Position numbers and translations under genes: made by a program. From contig DKYL01000091.1 in assembly GCA_002493325.1 (NCBI GenBank), forward strand, positions 1 to 52,684: DNA of 52,684 bases, written 5' to 3'. Positions 35,250-43,983 of the stretch are shown piece by piece; positions within the stretch are counted from its first letter, which is position 1; every line of letters starts with the position of its first letter. The DNA comes from Ruminococcaceae bacterium UBA7101 (lineage in GTDB: Bacteria; Bacillota; Clostridia; Oscillospirales; Acutalibacteraceae). The notes below the pieces were generated by a model, which saw only the letters and a program-made list of their open reading frames with translations, searched no databases and was not told the DNA's origin.

Positions 35250-36386
35250 TTAATGATATGCACTGATATTTAATATATCGCTCATATAAGTACTGGATGA
35301 CAGTTTCATAAAAATGTAGTAATAAACCGAATATAAACCAAAACATAATATTCTTATTACATCTTTCCAGCGTGAATTTGAGGGTAAATACTTAAGTGCC
35401 CAGCATAATAGTATAATGGAAAACGGCTGAGAATAAATAATAAATCTAAAGAAAATCCAATACTTAATTGAAAATGCAGTAAATATAACCTGAAGCAGTG
35501 CCAAATTGAAAACAACATTAACATGCTTTTCATTAGCCTTGATATCATCCTTTGCTGCCAAAGCCAATACAATGGGTACCAATTCAATTACAACTCTTAA
35601 AGGATTTGTACCGTCATTACTTGCGGATATACCTGAACTATATGAATCACCATACTTTGAGTCGCCCAATAGCTCATTAATAAATTCACCGGTAATCGGA
35701 TATGAAATAAATAATATAACACCTCCGACTATAAACCACAGCGAATACTTAGAAAAAGCAGGTATTCTGCACAGGAAATAGAACAGCAGAAAAATATAAG
35801 CAGAATTATGGAATTGTGCTGCAACCAAAACAATTAATGCATATTTAAAAAATTTCTTTTGCTCTATCAATGGAAAAGCCGCAAACAGCAAAGCAGAAGC
35901 AAAGCTTTGACGGATTGCACCCATTTGTGTCCAGTACAGCTGTGTAGCGATAAAAAGAAATACCGCCAAATCAAAATCCTTTGAATATTTATCCAACATT
36001 GATACTGTAATCGTTACCGTAACTGCTGAATAAAACATAAGGAATACCCAAGGTTCTTTGGATATATACGTCTTGATAAATTTATTAACAAAAGTAAATG
36101 CCCAGTCCCCCTGAAATAATTGAAGCTGATTTTTAACATAATCACTAAAATCAGAGGTCATTCTGCCATACTCAAATATATATGCACCGGTATCATTCCA
36201 AGAGCTTCTTAGTCCTGCAATTAAAACCAATATAAGCATTACAATAAAAACAAAGAAAAAGTTAGTACGATCGTCATTTTTCAATGTTCCATCTGAATTA
36301 AAACGCAACGCTTTTCTTCTTGCGAAAATCTTACCTAAAAACGCAATAAAAGGCACCACATATAGAATAGCTAAATAAAAAGTCAT
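35250..36386 (-). CDS. EpsG-family polysaccharide polymerase (Wzy-like)
   Basis: A 378 aa polytopic membrane protein with about ten helices. LVLIAGLRSSWNDTGAY near residue 57 matches the EpsG pattern (G-x-R-x4-DT-x2-Y), followed by the QMGAIRQSFASAL region near 155. It would polymerise repeat units at the outer face of the membrane, after flipping by the Wzx-like protein. AAGGAAC precedes the ATG. Confidence 0.87.
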   Translation of the reverse strand: MTFYLAILYVVPFIAFLGKIFARRKALRFNSDGTLKNDDRTNFFFVFIVMLILVLIAGLRSSWNDTGAYIFEYGRMTSDFSDYVKNQLQLFQGDWAFTFVNKFIKTYISKEPWVFLMFYSAVTVTITVSMLDKYSKDFDLAVFLFIATQLYWTQMGAIRQSFASALLFAAFPLIEQKKFFKYALIVLVAAQFHNSAYIFLLFYFLCRIPAFSKYSLWFIVGGVILFISYPITGEFINELLGDSKYGDSYSSGISASNDGTNPLRVVIELVPIVLALAAKDDIKANEKHVNVVFNLALLQVIFTAFSIKYWIFFRFIIYSQPFSIILLCWALKYLPSNSRWKDVIRILCFGLYSVYYYIFMKLSSSTYMSDILNISAYH

Positions 36387-36388
36387 AA

Positions 36389-37201
36389 TTAGTTCCTTTT
36401 GTCCTGTTTATCATGATAATTTCTCATTAAACTCGCAGGCATAATTGCACCTGCATAGGGTCTTAATACATTAATATACTTTTTTAAAGGAAAATTCATC
36501 ATCTTATAACAATGGATTAAACAAATTGAAATAGTGAATGCATTTTTCAAATTTCTTCTTCTGCCGTAAGTATTTGTATTTTCTCTCACTCTGTAAAGCG
36601 GTTCATCTAAATTGTAAGTTAACATGTCCTTATTTGATGAAAGAGAATACCAAAGATACTGATCTTCACTTCTTTGTGCGTACCATTTTTCACAATAACC
36701 ACCAAGTCTGTCATACATTTCCCTACGACACATAATTGTTCCGTGGAAGCACTGTCTTTTTTTATTTAGATCAAAACAATTTTCACATTTTCTGATACCA
36801 TACTCATTCCCGTCATCATCAAACGGAATCATCGCTGTGCCTACAACAATGTATTGGGGATGATTATTTAAAAAATCAACCTGTCTTTCAAATCTGTTTT
36901 CGACAGAAATATCATCACCGTCCATTCGGGCAACATATTCCCCTGTGACATATTTCAAACAATGATTAAGGGTAGCAGGCAGCTTCCTGTTTGATTCATT
37001 TCTGATAAGAGTAATTTTGTCTGCATACTTATCTGCATATTTCTTTGCAACTGCATATGTATTATCCACAGAGCCATCATCGCACATTATAAGTTCCCAA
37101 TTCGTATATGTTTGATTCAAAATGGAATCAATGGCTTCTTCCAAAGTAGACGCACAATTATAAATTGCCATTATGATTGAAACTTTTTTACTTGTGTCCA
37201 T
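36389..37201 (-). CDS. Glycosyltransferase family 2
   Basis: A 270 aa GT-A transferase. VSIIMAIYNCASTLEEAI, CDDGSVDNT and ARMDGDDIS show the donor site; RSEDQYLWY near residue 175 fits the E-D acceptor region. ATG 37201 is chosen because the GT2 fold starts at once there; the in-frame extension to 37303 overlaps the upstream gene and has no family resemblance. Confidence 0.87.
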   Translation of the reverse strand: MDTSKKVSIIMAIYNCASTLEEAIDSILNQTYTNWELIMCDDGSVDNTYAVAKKYADKYADKITLIRNESNRKLPATLNHCLKYVTGEYVARMDGDDISVENRFERQVDFLNNHPQYIVVGTAMIPFDDDGNEYGIRKCENCFDLNKKRQCFHGTIMCRREMYDRLGGYCEKWYAQRSEDQYLWYSLSSNKDMLTYNLDEPLYRVRENTNTYGRRRNLKNAFTISICLIHCYKMMNFPLKKYINVLRPYAGAIMPASLMRNYHDKQDKRN

Positions 37202-37209
37202 ATTACCGG

Positions 37210-38259
37210 CTATCCCCTTCCTATCAGTTTTTTGATTACTGAAAGCAAAATAAATACCCCTGCCGCAAAATTCATTTTTGCAAACATAAAAAATATTTTC
37301 CAATGAACAGGAAAATATTGAAGAGTAAATTTTTTATATGCTTCTCTAAATCTCTCAGATGCAATAATTGTCTTTATATTTTTTATTTTTACAGAAAAAC
37401 CTACCTTATTGTCCAGTTCGTTTAAACCAAGACCGATTATACTCATTGATATACGATTATTCAGGGCTTGTTTAAAATCATCACCTAAGTCATTATCTGC
37501 AATACACAATTCCATCAAATCATATAAATGCAGCCACCGGACAAACAGTTTTTTCTTATACGTTGAAGTAAGAGAAGTATCATTATCCTTTCTATAATGA
37601 TTCAGACATTCGGCAATGTAGTATGCAGATTTCACATTTTTTAATGCATAACAATTAAATAATGCATCTTCTGTACCGATTTCTTTCGTGTCAACAAATT
37701 TAATATTTTTAATCAACTCAGAACGGTACAGCTTGCCCCAAGCCGTTACCAATGAATCTGCATTTTCGGGATTTGACAGCTCACTCTCAGTTAAACCGAA
37801 AATTCTTCTGTGAAGTTTTTTACAACCTTCACTGTCAAATGATAAATCACATTCACCTAAAATCATTTTTTCTTTCTGAGTATCTGTGAATTCTCTGATA
37901 TAAGACCATATAACTAAATCATAATTATTTTTTTCAATCTTCTTAACTGCCTTTTCACAAGCTGTATGGTCTATCCAATCGTCAGAATCGACAAACATAA
38001 TATAATCTCCGTGAGCAGCATCAATGCCTGTGTTTCTGGCACTTGAAAGCCCTTGATTATCCTGTTCAATAATGACTATTCTGCTGTCATTTTCAGCATA
38101 TTGCTTACATATATCCATGCTATTATCAGGACTTCCGTCAATAACACAGATTATTTCTAAATGATTGTATGTTTGTGAAGCAATTGAATCAAGACATTGA
38201 GGAAGATATTTTTCTGTATTATAGCAAGGAATAATAATAGAAATTAATGGATTAATCAT
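37210..38259 (-). CDS. Glycosyltransferase family 2
   Basis: A 349 aa GT-A transferase. ISIIIPCYNTEKYLPQCLDS, IDGSPDNSMD and MFVDSDDW mark the donor site, and GTEDALFN near residue 193 the acceptor side. ATG 38259 overlaps the LicD stop codon by 8 bases (ATGATTAA) with GGAG ten bases upstream, indicating translational coupling. The C-terminus has a hydrophobic segment that may touch the membrane. Confidence 0.87.
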   Translation of the reverse strand: MINPLISIIIPCYNTEKYLPQCLDSIASQTYNHLEIICVIDGSPDNSMDICKQYAENDSRIVIIEQDNQGLSSARNTGIDAAHGDYIMFVDSDDWIDHTACEKAVKKIEKNNYDLVIWSYIREFTDTQKEKMILGECDLSFDSEGCKKLHRRIFGLTESELSNPENADSLVTAWGKLYRSELIKNIKFVDTKEIGTEDALFNCYALKNVKSAYYIAECLNHYRKDNDTSLTSTYKKKLFVRWLHLYDLMELCIADNDLGDDFKQALNNRISMSIIGLGLNELDNKVGFSVKIKNIKTIIASERFREAYKKFTLQYFPVHWKIFFMFAKMNFAAGVFILLSVIKKLIGRG

Positions 38260-39121
38260 TAAAATAATCTCCAAAATCAATAGAAGTAGTATCATGAACC
38301 TGACATTTCTTTTCATCAGGAGGCGGAGTCATATAATCACCATAGAAAAAAGTCATATATTCATCAATATATTTATTCTCTGTACACGGGAACTCTTTTC
38401 CTTCAAAGCTTATTGCGCCCTGCTTACTGAACCATTTAACAGGATAAACCTCTTTAAGAGCATTCATGCCGGTTTCCTGTCCAAACAATCCTGTATCCTG
38501 ATAATCGTATTTCATAATTAACCTATCAAGCTTATTATGAATTTGTTTTTTTGAAAAGAACAATCTTGATAAAAATATTGCCACACATTCCGGTATACTT
38601 CTTAATCTGCCGTTTTTCTTAAATGACATATATCTGATTGCCATTAATGTCTTGAGTCTGGTAACCTTTGTCAAATACGCAGCTCTCTCTCTCTCATCCG
38701 CAGGAACAGTATCCAATGGAAAAATGTCAATAAATATACCATGATGCATATTTAGATGCTGTATCTCATTTTGACAAAACTTTGTACCATTCATACGAAT
38801 TTTTGCAAAATTGTAGGGATAATCAAATTCATTATGCCAATCCTGATAAAACATAGTATCGGGAAGTTCTTTTTGAGCTATTTCTGCAAATTTAATATAA
38901 TCTTTTCTTGGGAAAAATATATCCAAATCGTCATCCCACGGAATAAAACCACTATGGCGGACCGCACCAAGAAGCGTACCTCCGCAAAGGAAGTATTTAA
39001 TGCCATACTTTCTGCAGATACGATCAACCTCATTAAGCATCTCTAACTCAATTAACTGAATTTTCCTGTACTTTTCCTCATAATTTTTTACATTATATTC
39101 ATTTCCTTTTAAATCAATCAT
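38252..39121 (-). CDS. LicD family phosphotransferase
   Basis: A 289 aa LicD-type protein. FLCGGTLLGAVRHSGFIPWD with D-D-D-L-D at 63-67 forms the metal site, and IDIFPLD lies near residue 139. Like the protein at 23721, it should transfer phosphocholine or a polyol-phosphate from a CDP donor to a sugar. The two differ enough in length and sequence to have different acceptors or donors. GGAGATAA precedes the ATG. Confidence 0.9.
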   Translation of the reverse strand: MIDLKGNEYNVKNYEEKYRKIQLIELEMLNEVDRICRKYGIKYFLCGGTLLGAVRHSGFIPWDDDLDIFFPRKDYIKFAEIAQKELPDTMFYQDWHNEFDYPYNFAKIRMNGTKFCQNEIQHLNMHHGIFIDIFPLDTVPADERERAAYLTKVTRLKTLMAIRYMSFKKNGRLRSIPECVAIFLSRLFFSKKQIHNKLDRLIMKYDYQDTGLFGQETGMNALKEVYPVKWFSKQGAISFEGKEFPCTENKYIDEYMTFFYGDYMTPPPDEKKCQVHDTTSIDFGDYFND

Positions 39122-39153
39122 AATGTTATCTCCAATTACAAATATGCTGTCAG

Positions 39154-40218
39154 TTATTTCGTAATGATTTTCCTATATAACTTAGTCAAATTCTTATCTA
39201 TAAAGCTCATTATATACGCTACTAATATTACTGATACGATAGAAATTACAAAATATAACAGCAGGTTAATCTGACCGTTAAAATAGAAACTGTATATCAA
39301 TTTTACCAACAGTAAGTGAATTAAATATATTTCAAAAGAAATACTTCCTAAAAAGCTAAGAGCTTTATTGCCCAGCTTTATTTTTCTTAACATGATAACA
39401 GCAACCAATGAAAACATTGCTGAGCTGGTAATATCAAATAAAATCTGTAAATATGTTAAACCAAGTATCACACAAGCATATCTTAAAGAAAGCAAAGCAA
39501 TTAAAGACAGTATCAACGCAATATATCTGACTAATGTTTTATTTAATAAAAATGATTCTATTTTATCTTTTTTCAGCGAATAAAAAACACCGAGTGGGAA
39601 AGCAAAAATACTTCTGTACCATACCTCCAAAAAACTATCCCCGATATAAAACACAATTGCACATGCTGCAACCAAAGCGAATAATACCGATAATGCTATT
39701 TTTCTTTTTTTTATTTTGAATGACAGGAAAAATATGATATAAAGTACAATTAATTCAAAAATATACCAGGATGAACCGACTATGTTTTTAAAGCTTACAA
39801 AAGATAATAATATCGCCTTCCATGTAATTGGTTCGCCTGCAGCAAGGTATCCGACTGCATAAATAATCACAGCTACCCAATAAGGTATAATGAGCTTAGG
39901 AATTCTGGTATACAAAAATTTAACACCATTTATATATCCCGGTTTATTCTGAACTCCATAAGCAAGACCATATCCTGAAAGAAACAGAAACAAAGCAACT
40001 ACTAAATAACCAATGTGATTAAACAAAAAGAACACTGATTTTTCTTCTATCATACCTGAAAAATGATGAATAACAATCAATATAGCCAACATACCCCTGA
40101 TGTTTTGCATATTGTCCACACTCATATAATCATCAAAAATTTTTCCGATGCCTGCAATTTTTGCTTTCCATAAAAACAATGCTGCAATAGGTACAAGACA
40201 AATTAAGCTTTGTATCAT
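39154..40218 (-). CDS. Acyltransferase family 3 membrane protein
   Basis: A 354 aa membrane protein with about ten helices. NIRGMLAILIVIHHFSGM carries the family His-His, and LVVALFLFLSGYGLAYG follows. ATG 40218 is preferred over GTG 40245 because GGAGGAT sits 3-9 bases upstream; the shorter start also removes an overlap with the upstream gene. It probably acylates the polysaccharide. An N-terminal membrane helix precedes the acyltransferase domain. Confidence 0.85.
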   Translation of the reverse strand: MIQSLICLVPIAALFLWKAKIAGIGKIFDDYMSVDNMQNIRGMLAILIVIHHFSGMIEEKSVFFLFNHIGYLVVALFLFLSGYGLAYGVQNKPGYINGVKFLYTRIPKLIIPYWVAVIIYAVGYLAAGEPITWKAILLSFVSFKNIVGSSWYIFELIVLYIIFFLSFKIKKRKIALSVLFALVAACAIVFYIGDSFLEVWYRSIFAFPLGVFYSLKKDKIESFLLNKTLVRYIALILSLIALLSLRYACVILGLTYLQILFDITSSAMFSLVAVIMLRKIKLGNKALSFLGSISFEIYLIHLLLVKLIYSFYFNGQINLLLYFVISIVSVILVAYIMSFIDKNLTKLYRKIITK

Positions 40219-40241
40219 AGATCCTCCGTCAAAACAAATTT

Positions 40242-41324
40242 TCACTCAATAATTCTATTCAAGGTTCTTTCAACTATAATTTTTTTATCAAAGTTTTCTT
40301 CAATATGATTATGGGATGCTTGACCCATTTTTGCTTTTTCATCATAAGACAATTCAACAAACGTTTTAAGCTTATCATATAAATCATCAGTATTTTTCGG
40401 CTCAGCCAGAAAACCTGATTGTGTTTCAAGAACAGCTTCAAGACAGCCATTGATATTGCTTGTAATAATGGGTCTGCCCATAGCTGCACATTCAAGATTT
40501 GTATTCGCCATTCCCTCATGCCATGAAGGCAAAACAAAGCAATGTGCTTTTTCAATAAAGGGCTTAACATCCTCCTGAAAGCCGTGATATTCAATCACCT
40601 GGTCAGCGACAAGCTGTTCAGTAACAGTCTTGTAATCGTCCTCATAAGGACCGACTATATCAAAATATACATTATCATATTCTGCTTTTATTCTTTTTGC
40701 AGCTTTAAAAAGCTCATCAATACCCTTTTCACGCATCACTCTGCCAATAAAAAGAAATCTGATTTGTTCTTTATCGGGATATTCTGTAAAGGAATATTCT
40801 TCAAGATTGACTCCTGCACCGTTATTGAGTAGACACTGCTCATCCTTTACAATGCCGTAATCCCTGAAAAGCTGCATATTGGCACAATTTTCAAAAATAA
40901 CCGTTTGTGCTTTTTTGCAGGCTGCTTTGTATAACTGAACAAATACCTTGAGCATTACACCCTCGGACTGAAAGGCTGTTCCGAGCCCTGTAATATTTAC
41001 AACATAGGGTATCTTCATCATTCGGCAAAGCGTACCCATATAGACATTTGGTTTAATTGTGTATGTAATAACTAAATCAGGCTGTATCTTTTTCAGTATT
41101 TTTCTGTAATTTATAATTAGTTTCAAATCAGTCAACGGGTTCATTCCACGTCTGTCCAAATCAGTTTCAACAAAATTACAGCCCATTTCAACCAAAGGGG
41201 CAACCAAATCACCTTTTGGAAGTGCAATATAAACCTGATGACCTCTGTCTATTAATTCCTTTAAAAGCTCTTTGCGGAATTTATACAGACCTAAATCAAA
41301 ATTTGCTGCAACTAAAACCTTCAT
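40242..41324 (-). CDS. Glycosyltransferase family 4, PglA-like
   Basis: A 360 aa GT-B transferase resembling Campylobacter PglA and other enzymes that add a sugar to undecaprenyl-linked bacillosamine. Seen: ANFDLGLYKFRKELLKEL at the N-terminus, NITGLGTAFQ, FIGRVMREKGIDEL and VLPSWHEGMANTNLECAA (E-x7-E donor site). ATG 41324 has AAGGAGA 5 bases upstream; the start overlaps the acetyltransferase gene by 29 bases. Its place after PglC- and PglD-like genes supports addition of the second sugar. Confidence 0.87.
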   Translation of the reverse strand: MKVLVAANFDLGLYKFRKELLKELIDRGHQVYIALPKGDLVAPLVEMGCNFVETDLDRRGMNPLTDLKLIINYRKILKKIQPDLVITYTIKPNVYMGTLCRMMKIPYVVNITGLGTAFQSEGVMLKVFVQLYKAACKKAQTVIFENCANMQLFRDYGIVKDEQCLLNNGAGVNLEEYSFTEYPDKEQIRFLFIGRVMREKGIDELFKAAKRIKAEYDNVYFDIVGPYEDDYKTVTEQLVADQVIEYHGFQEDVKPFIEKAHCFVLPSWHEGMANTNLECAAMGRPIITSNINGCLEAVLETQSGFLAEPKNTDDLYDKLKTFVELSYDEKAKMGQASHNHIEENFDKKIIVERTLNRIIE

Positions 41325-41931
41325 TTTTTCTCCTTGCAGGAACACCGACATATGTCCCGCTTTCAGTTATATCACCAATTACTGCAGCACCTCCGCCGAT
41401 GATACAGTTTGCTGTAATTGTTAAATTATTAATAACTGTAGCACCTGCACCGATATGTGTTGATTTTCCAACCGTAACAGTACCGGCGAGAACAGCCTTT
41501 GGCGAAATATGAACATAGTCGCCAAGAATGTTATCATGCTCAACAACAGAGCCTGTATTAATAATGCAATGCTTACCGATTTTCGCTGACGGATTAACTA
41601 CCGCATTTGCCATTACTGCCGTGCCCTCACCGATTTCAACATCAAGCATTGAAACAACAGCAGACGGGTGAATGGCAGTATACCAGCTAACATCAAGACT
41701 ATCAGCTATACGCTCTCTGATTTTTGCATTTCCAATTGCAATAATAAATTTACAGTCAGGATATTTTACATAATCCTCTACCCTGCCGAGCAGAGGATAG
41801 CCGAGAATAGTTTCATTTTCCTTACAAGCATCATCAAGAAAGCCTAATACTTTATCTCCGCTTGAAAGTATAATATCTGCTATTACCTTGCCGTGACCGC
41901 TTTTTCCTATAACAATTACTGATTCAGACAT
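41296..41931 (-). CDS. Sugar O/N-acetyltransferase, NeuD/PglD family
   Basis: A 211 aa acetyltransferase. An N-terminal nucleotide-sugar-binding Rossmann-like domain (VIVIGKSGHGKVIAD) is followed by a left-handed beta helix from about residue 85, with the catalytic His in TGSVVEHD. PglD acetylates the 4-amino group of UDP-4-amino-sugar to give UDP-diNAc-bacillosamine; NeuD acts on sialic acid. The PglE- and PglC-like neighbours favour PglD. It overlaps the upstream gene by 8 bases and has AAAGGAAA before the ATG. Confidence 0.88.
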   Translation of the reverse strand: MSESVIVIGKSGHGKVIADIILSSGDKVLGFLDDACKENETILGYPLLGRVEDYVKYPDCKFIIAIGNAKIRERIADSLDVSWYTAIHPSAVVSMLDVEIGEGTAVMANAVVNPSAKIGKHCIINTGSVVEHDNILGDYVHISPKAVLAGTVTVGKSTHIGAGATVINNLTITANCIIGGGAAVIGDITESGTYVGVPARRKNEGFSCSKF

Positions 41932-42547
41932 TTACAATTTCCTTTTCCTCAGTGCCCATGAATTCCTCCATAGTAGCACTGGTTTCACTGCTTATTCCGT
42001 CTTTTTTTATAACATTTACAAATGTCATAAAAATAATTTTTATATCTAAAAATAAATTCACGTTTTCAACATATTCAACATCATAGTCAAATTTCTGTTC
42101 CCAGCTTATGGCATTTCTTCCGTTAACCTGTGCCCACCCTGTAAGACCGGGTCTGACAAGATGCCGACGGGACTGATGCTCGTTATACCTCGGAAGATAC
42201 TGAACAAGAAGCGGACGAGGACCGATAACACTCATATCGCCTTTTAAAATATTAAAAAGCTCAGGAAGCTCATCCAGACTTGTTGAACGCAGAAAGATAC
42301 CGAATTTAGTCAATCTGACCTCATCAGGCAGTAATTCACCATTTTCATCACACGCATTTGTCATGGTTCTGAATTTTATGAGTGTGAAAATCCTGCCGTC
42401 TTTACCGGGTCTTTCCTGCTTAAATAAAACAGGACCTCCAAGCTTCACCCTGATAAGAACTGCCAGTATCACCATAGGCACAGCAAGAACAATAATGGCA
42501 AGCAATGATGAAACTATGTCAAAAAACCTCTTAACACACTTATACAT
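41924..42547 (-). CDS. Initiating sugar-1-phosphate transferase (PglC-like)
   Basis: A 207 aa monotopic phosphoglycosyltransferase. It has an N-terminal re-entrant membrane helix (about 10-33), FKQERPGKDGRIFTLIKFRTM, the catalytic D-E dyad in T-S-L-D-E-L-P-E-L, and SVIGPRPLL followed by RPGLTGWAQVNGRN. It transfers a phosphosugar from a UDP donor to undecaprenyl phosphate, the first committed step of repeat-unit synthesis. Length fits PglC rather than the longer WbaP type. AGGAGAT precedes the ATG. Confidence 0.92.
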   Translation of the reverse strand: MYKCVKRFFDIVSSLLAIIVLAVPMVILAVLIRVKLGGPVLFKQERPGKDGRIFTLIKFRTMTNACDENGELLPDEVRLTKFGIFLRSTSLDELPELFNILKGDMSVIGPRPLLVQYLPRYNEHQSRRHLVRPGLTGWAQVNGRNAISWEQKFDYDVEYVENVNLFLDIKIIFMTFVNVIKKDGISSETSATMEEFMGTEEKEIVNV

Positions 42548-42556
42548 AAGAATCTC

Positions 42557-43678
42557 CTAAAACAAGCTTTTGATAACGCTTATAATTCTTTCCATATCTT
42601 CTTCTGTATTTTTTACATCACTCGGCAGGCAAAGACCTGTTGCAAAAATGTCTTCGTCCACACAAGCACCATCCTGTGCGGTGATAAAATCATAACCGGC
42701 AAAAACAGGCTGCATATGCATCGGTTTCCAGATAGGTCTTGCCTCAATATTCGCATCTGCAAGAGCATCGATAACCATTATCGGTGTGACGTCGCATGCA
42801 GGGTCAATTGTCATACAGGACAGCCAGAAATTAGGCTCACTGTTTTCCAAAAACGGATTCATTCTTATTGCGTCAATATCCGAAAATGCCTTTTTATATG
42901 TATTGTAAATATTCCTTTTGAGAGCAACATGCTCGTCAATATGATTAAACTGACCTCTTCCGATACCTGCAACAATATTTGACATACGATAGTTATATCC
43001 GATTTCATTATGCTGGTAATGAAGAGCAGGCTCTCTTGCCTGCGTGGCCCAGAACAGAACCTTTTCACAAGCCTTAACATCATCTGACAAAAACATTCCA
43101 CCACCTGAGGTTGTTATAATTTTGTTTCCGTTAAATGATATTGCATTGTAATCACCGAAAGTACCCGTCTGCTGACCGTTATACTTAGCACCGAGGCTCT
43201 CCGCCGCATCTTCAATAAAAATCAGATTATATTCTTTACAGATAGCTTTAATTTCATCAAGCTTAGCAGGTGAACCGTAAAGATTGACACAAACAACAGC
43301 CTTGGCTTGTGGGTATTTTTCTGCAGCTCTTCTCAGTGCGATAGGATCCATATTCCAGGACTCTTTTTCACAGTCTATAAAAACCTGTTTTCCGCCTTCA
43401 TATGAAACAGGATTTACCGTTGCAGAAAATGTCATATCAGAACAAAAAACGATATCACCTTGTTTTATTCCTGCTGCTTTAACAGCCAGATGAAGTGCAG
43501 CAGTACCTGCAGAAAGAGCGACAGCACCCCTAATACCAAGATAATCAGACATACTTTTTTCAAGCCCGTTAACATTGGCGCCAAGAGGTGCTACCCAATT
43601 TGTATCAAATGCTTCTTTTATGTACTCCTGCTCGTCACCATACATTGTGGGTGATGAAAGAAAAATCCTCTTATTCAT
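42557..43678 (-). CDS. DegT/DnrJ/EryC1 aminotransferase (PglE-like)
   Basis: A 373 aa PLP-dependent sugar aminotransferase. The Schiff-base lysine is Lys186 in SFNGNKIITTSGGGM, and IEDAAESLG holds the PLP-binding Asp near 157. The N-terminus (IFLSSPTMYGDEQEYI) fits PglE/LegC types, which aminate a UDP-4-keto-sugar. With the PglC- and PglD-like genes it suggests a diNAc-bacillosamine-type initiating sugar. The 4,6-dehydratase (PglF) that makes its substrate is not in the window. It is the first gene of the long operon; GGTGAGG lies about 10 bases before the ATG. Confidence 0.9.
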   Translation of the reverse strand: MNKRIFLSSPTMYGDEQEYIKEAFDTNWVAPLGANVNGLEKSMSDYLGIRGAVALSAGTAALHLAVKAAGIKQGDIVFCSDMTFSATVNPVSYEGGKQVFIDCEKESWNMDPIALRRAAEKYPQAKAVVCVNLYGSPAKLDEIKAICKEYNLIFIEDAAESLGAKYNGQQTGTFGDYNAISFNGNKIITTSGGGMFLSDDVKACEKVLFWATQAREPALHYQHNEIGYNYRMSNIVAGIGRGQFNHIDEHVALKRNIYNTYKKAFSDIDAIRMNPFLENSEPNFWLSCMTIDPACDVTPIMVIDALADANIEARPIWKPMHMQPVFAGYDFITAQDGACVDEDIFATGLCLPSDVKNTEEDMERIISVIKSLF

Positions 43679-43784
43679 AGTATACGTACCTCACCAAAAT
43701 AAGATAAATAACAACAATTTATATAAATTAAAAAATAAAATACTTATATTATAAATAGACCTTATTTAGCAGTATTGCGACAAT

Positions 43785-43813
43785 ATTATATAATTATTAT
43801 ATAAAAATGTCAA
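43785..43813 (-). promoter_or_regulatory. Consensus sigma-A promoter P1 of the polysaccharide operon
   Basis: On the minus strand TTGACA (43813-43808), a 17 nt spacer and TATAAT (43790-43785) match the full consensus. The predicted start near 43778 gives a leader of about 100 bases before the PglE-like gene. Confidence 0.8.
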
Positions 43814-43858
43814 TAAAAATAATAAACATTATAATATTATTTCGTCTAAGTGCTGTAC

Positions 43859-43887
43859 AGTGTATAATTATGATAACAAATTGTCAA
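43859..43887 (-). promoter_or_regulatory. Second sigma-A promoter P2 of the polysaccharide operon
   Basis: On the minus strand TTGACA (43887-43882), a 17 nt spacer and TACACT (43864-43859) form a second good promoter 74 bases upstream of P1. Tandem promoters suggest strong or conditional expression. Confidence 0.65.
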
Positions 43888-43922
43888 TTTCCTTTAATGC
43901 TTTATCACTGTAAATGAGTAAC

Positions 43923-43951
43923 TTGCAAATACATATTACTTCACTTATAAT
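43923..43951 (+). promoter_or_regulatory. Sigma-A promoter of the symporter gene
   Basis: TTGCAA (43923-43928), a 17 nt spacer and TATAAT (43946-43951) lie 32 bases before the ATG at 43984, with GTGGAGGG as ribosome binding site. Confidence 0.7.
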
Positions 43952-43983
43952 GGGAATATCAAATTATAAAATGTGGAGGGTAT

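Larger units (their letters stand above)
43679..43983. other. 305-base AT-rich divergent regulatory region
   Basis: No gene is visible. It holds two minus-strand promoters for the polysaccharide operon (43785-43813 and 43859-43887) and one plus-strand promoter for the symporter gene (43923-43951). The operon's leader of about 100 bases (43679-43778) is very AT-rich, with no clear attenuator hairpin or JUMPstart-like element. Confidence 0.7.
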
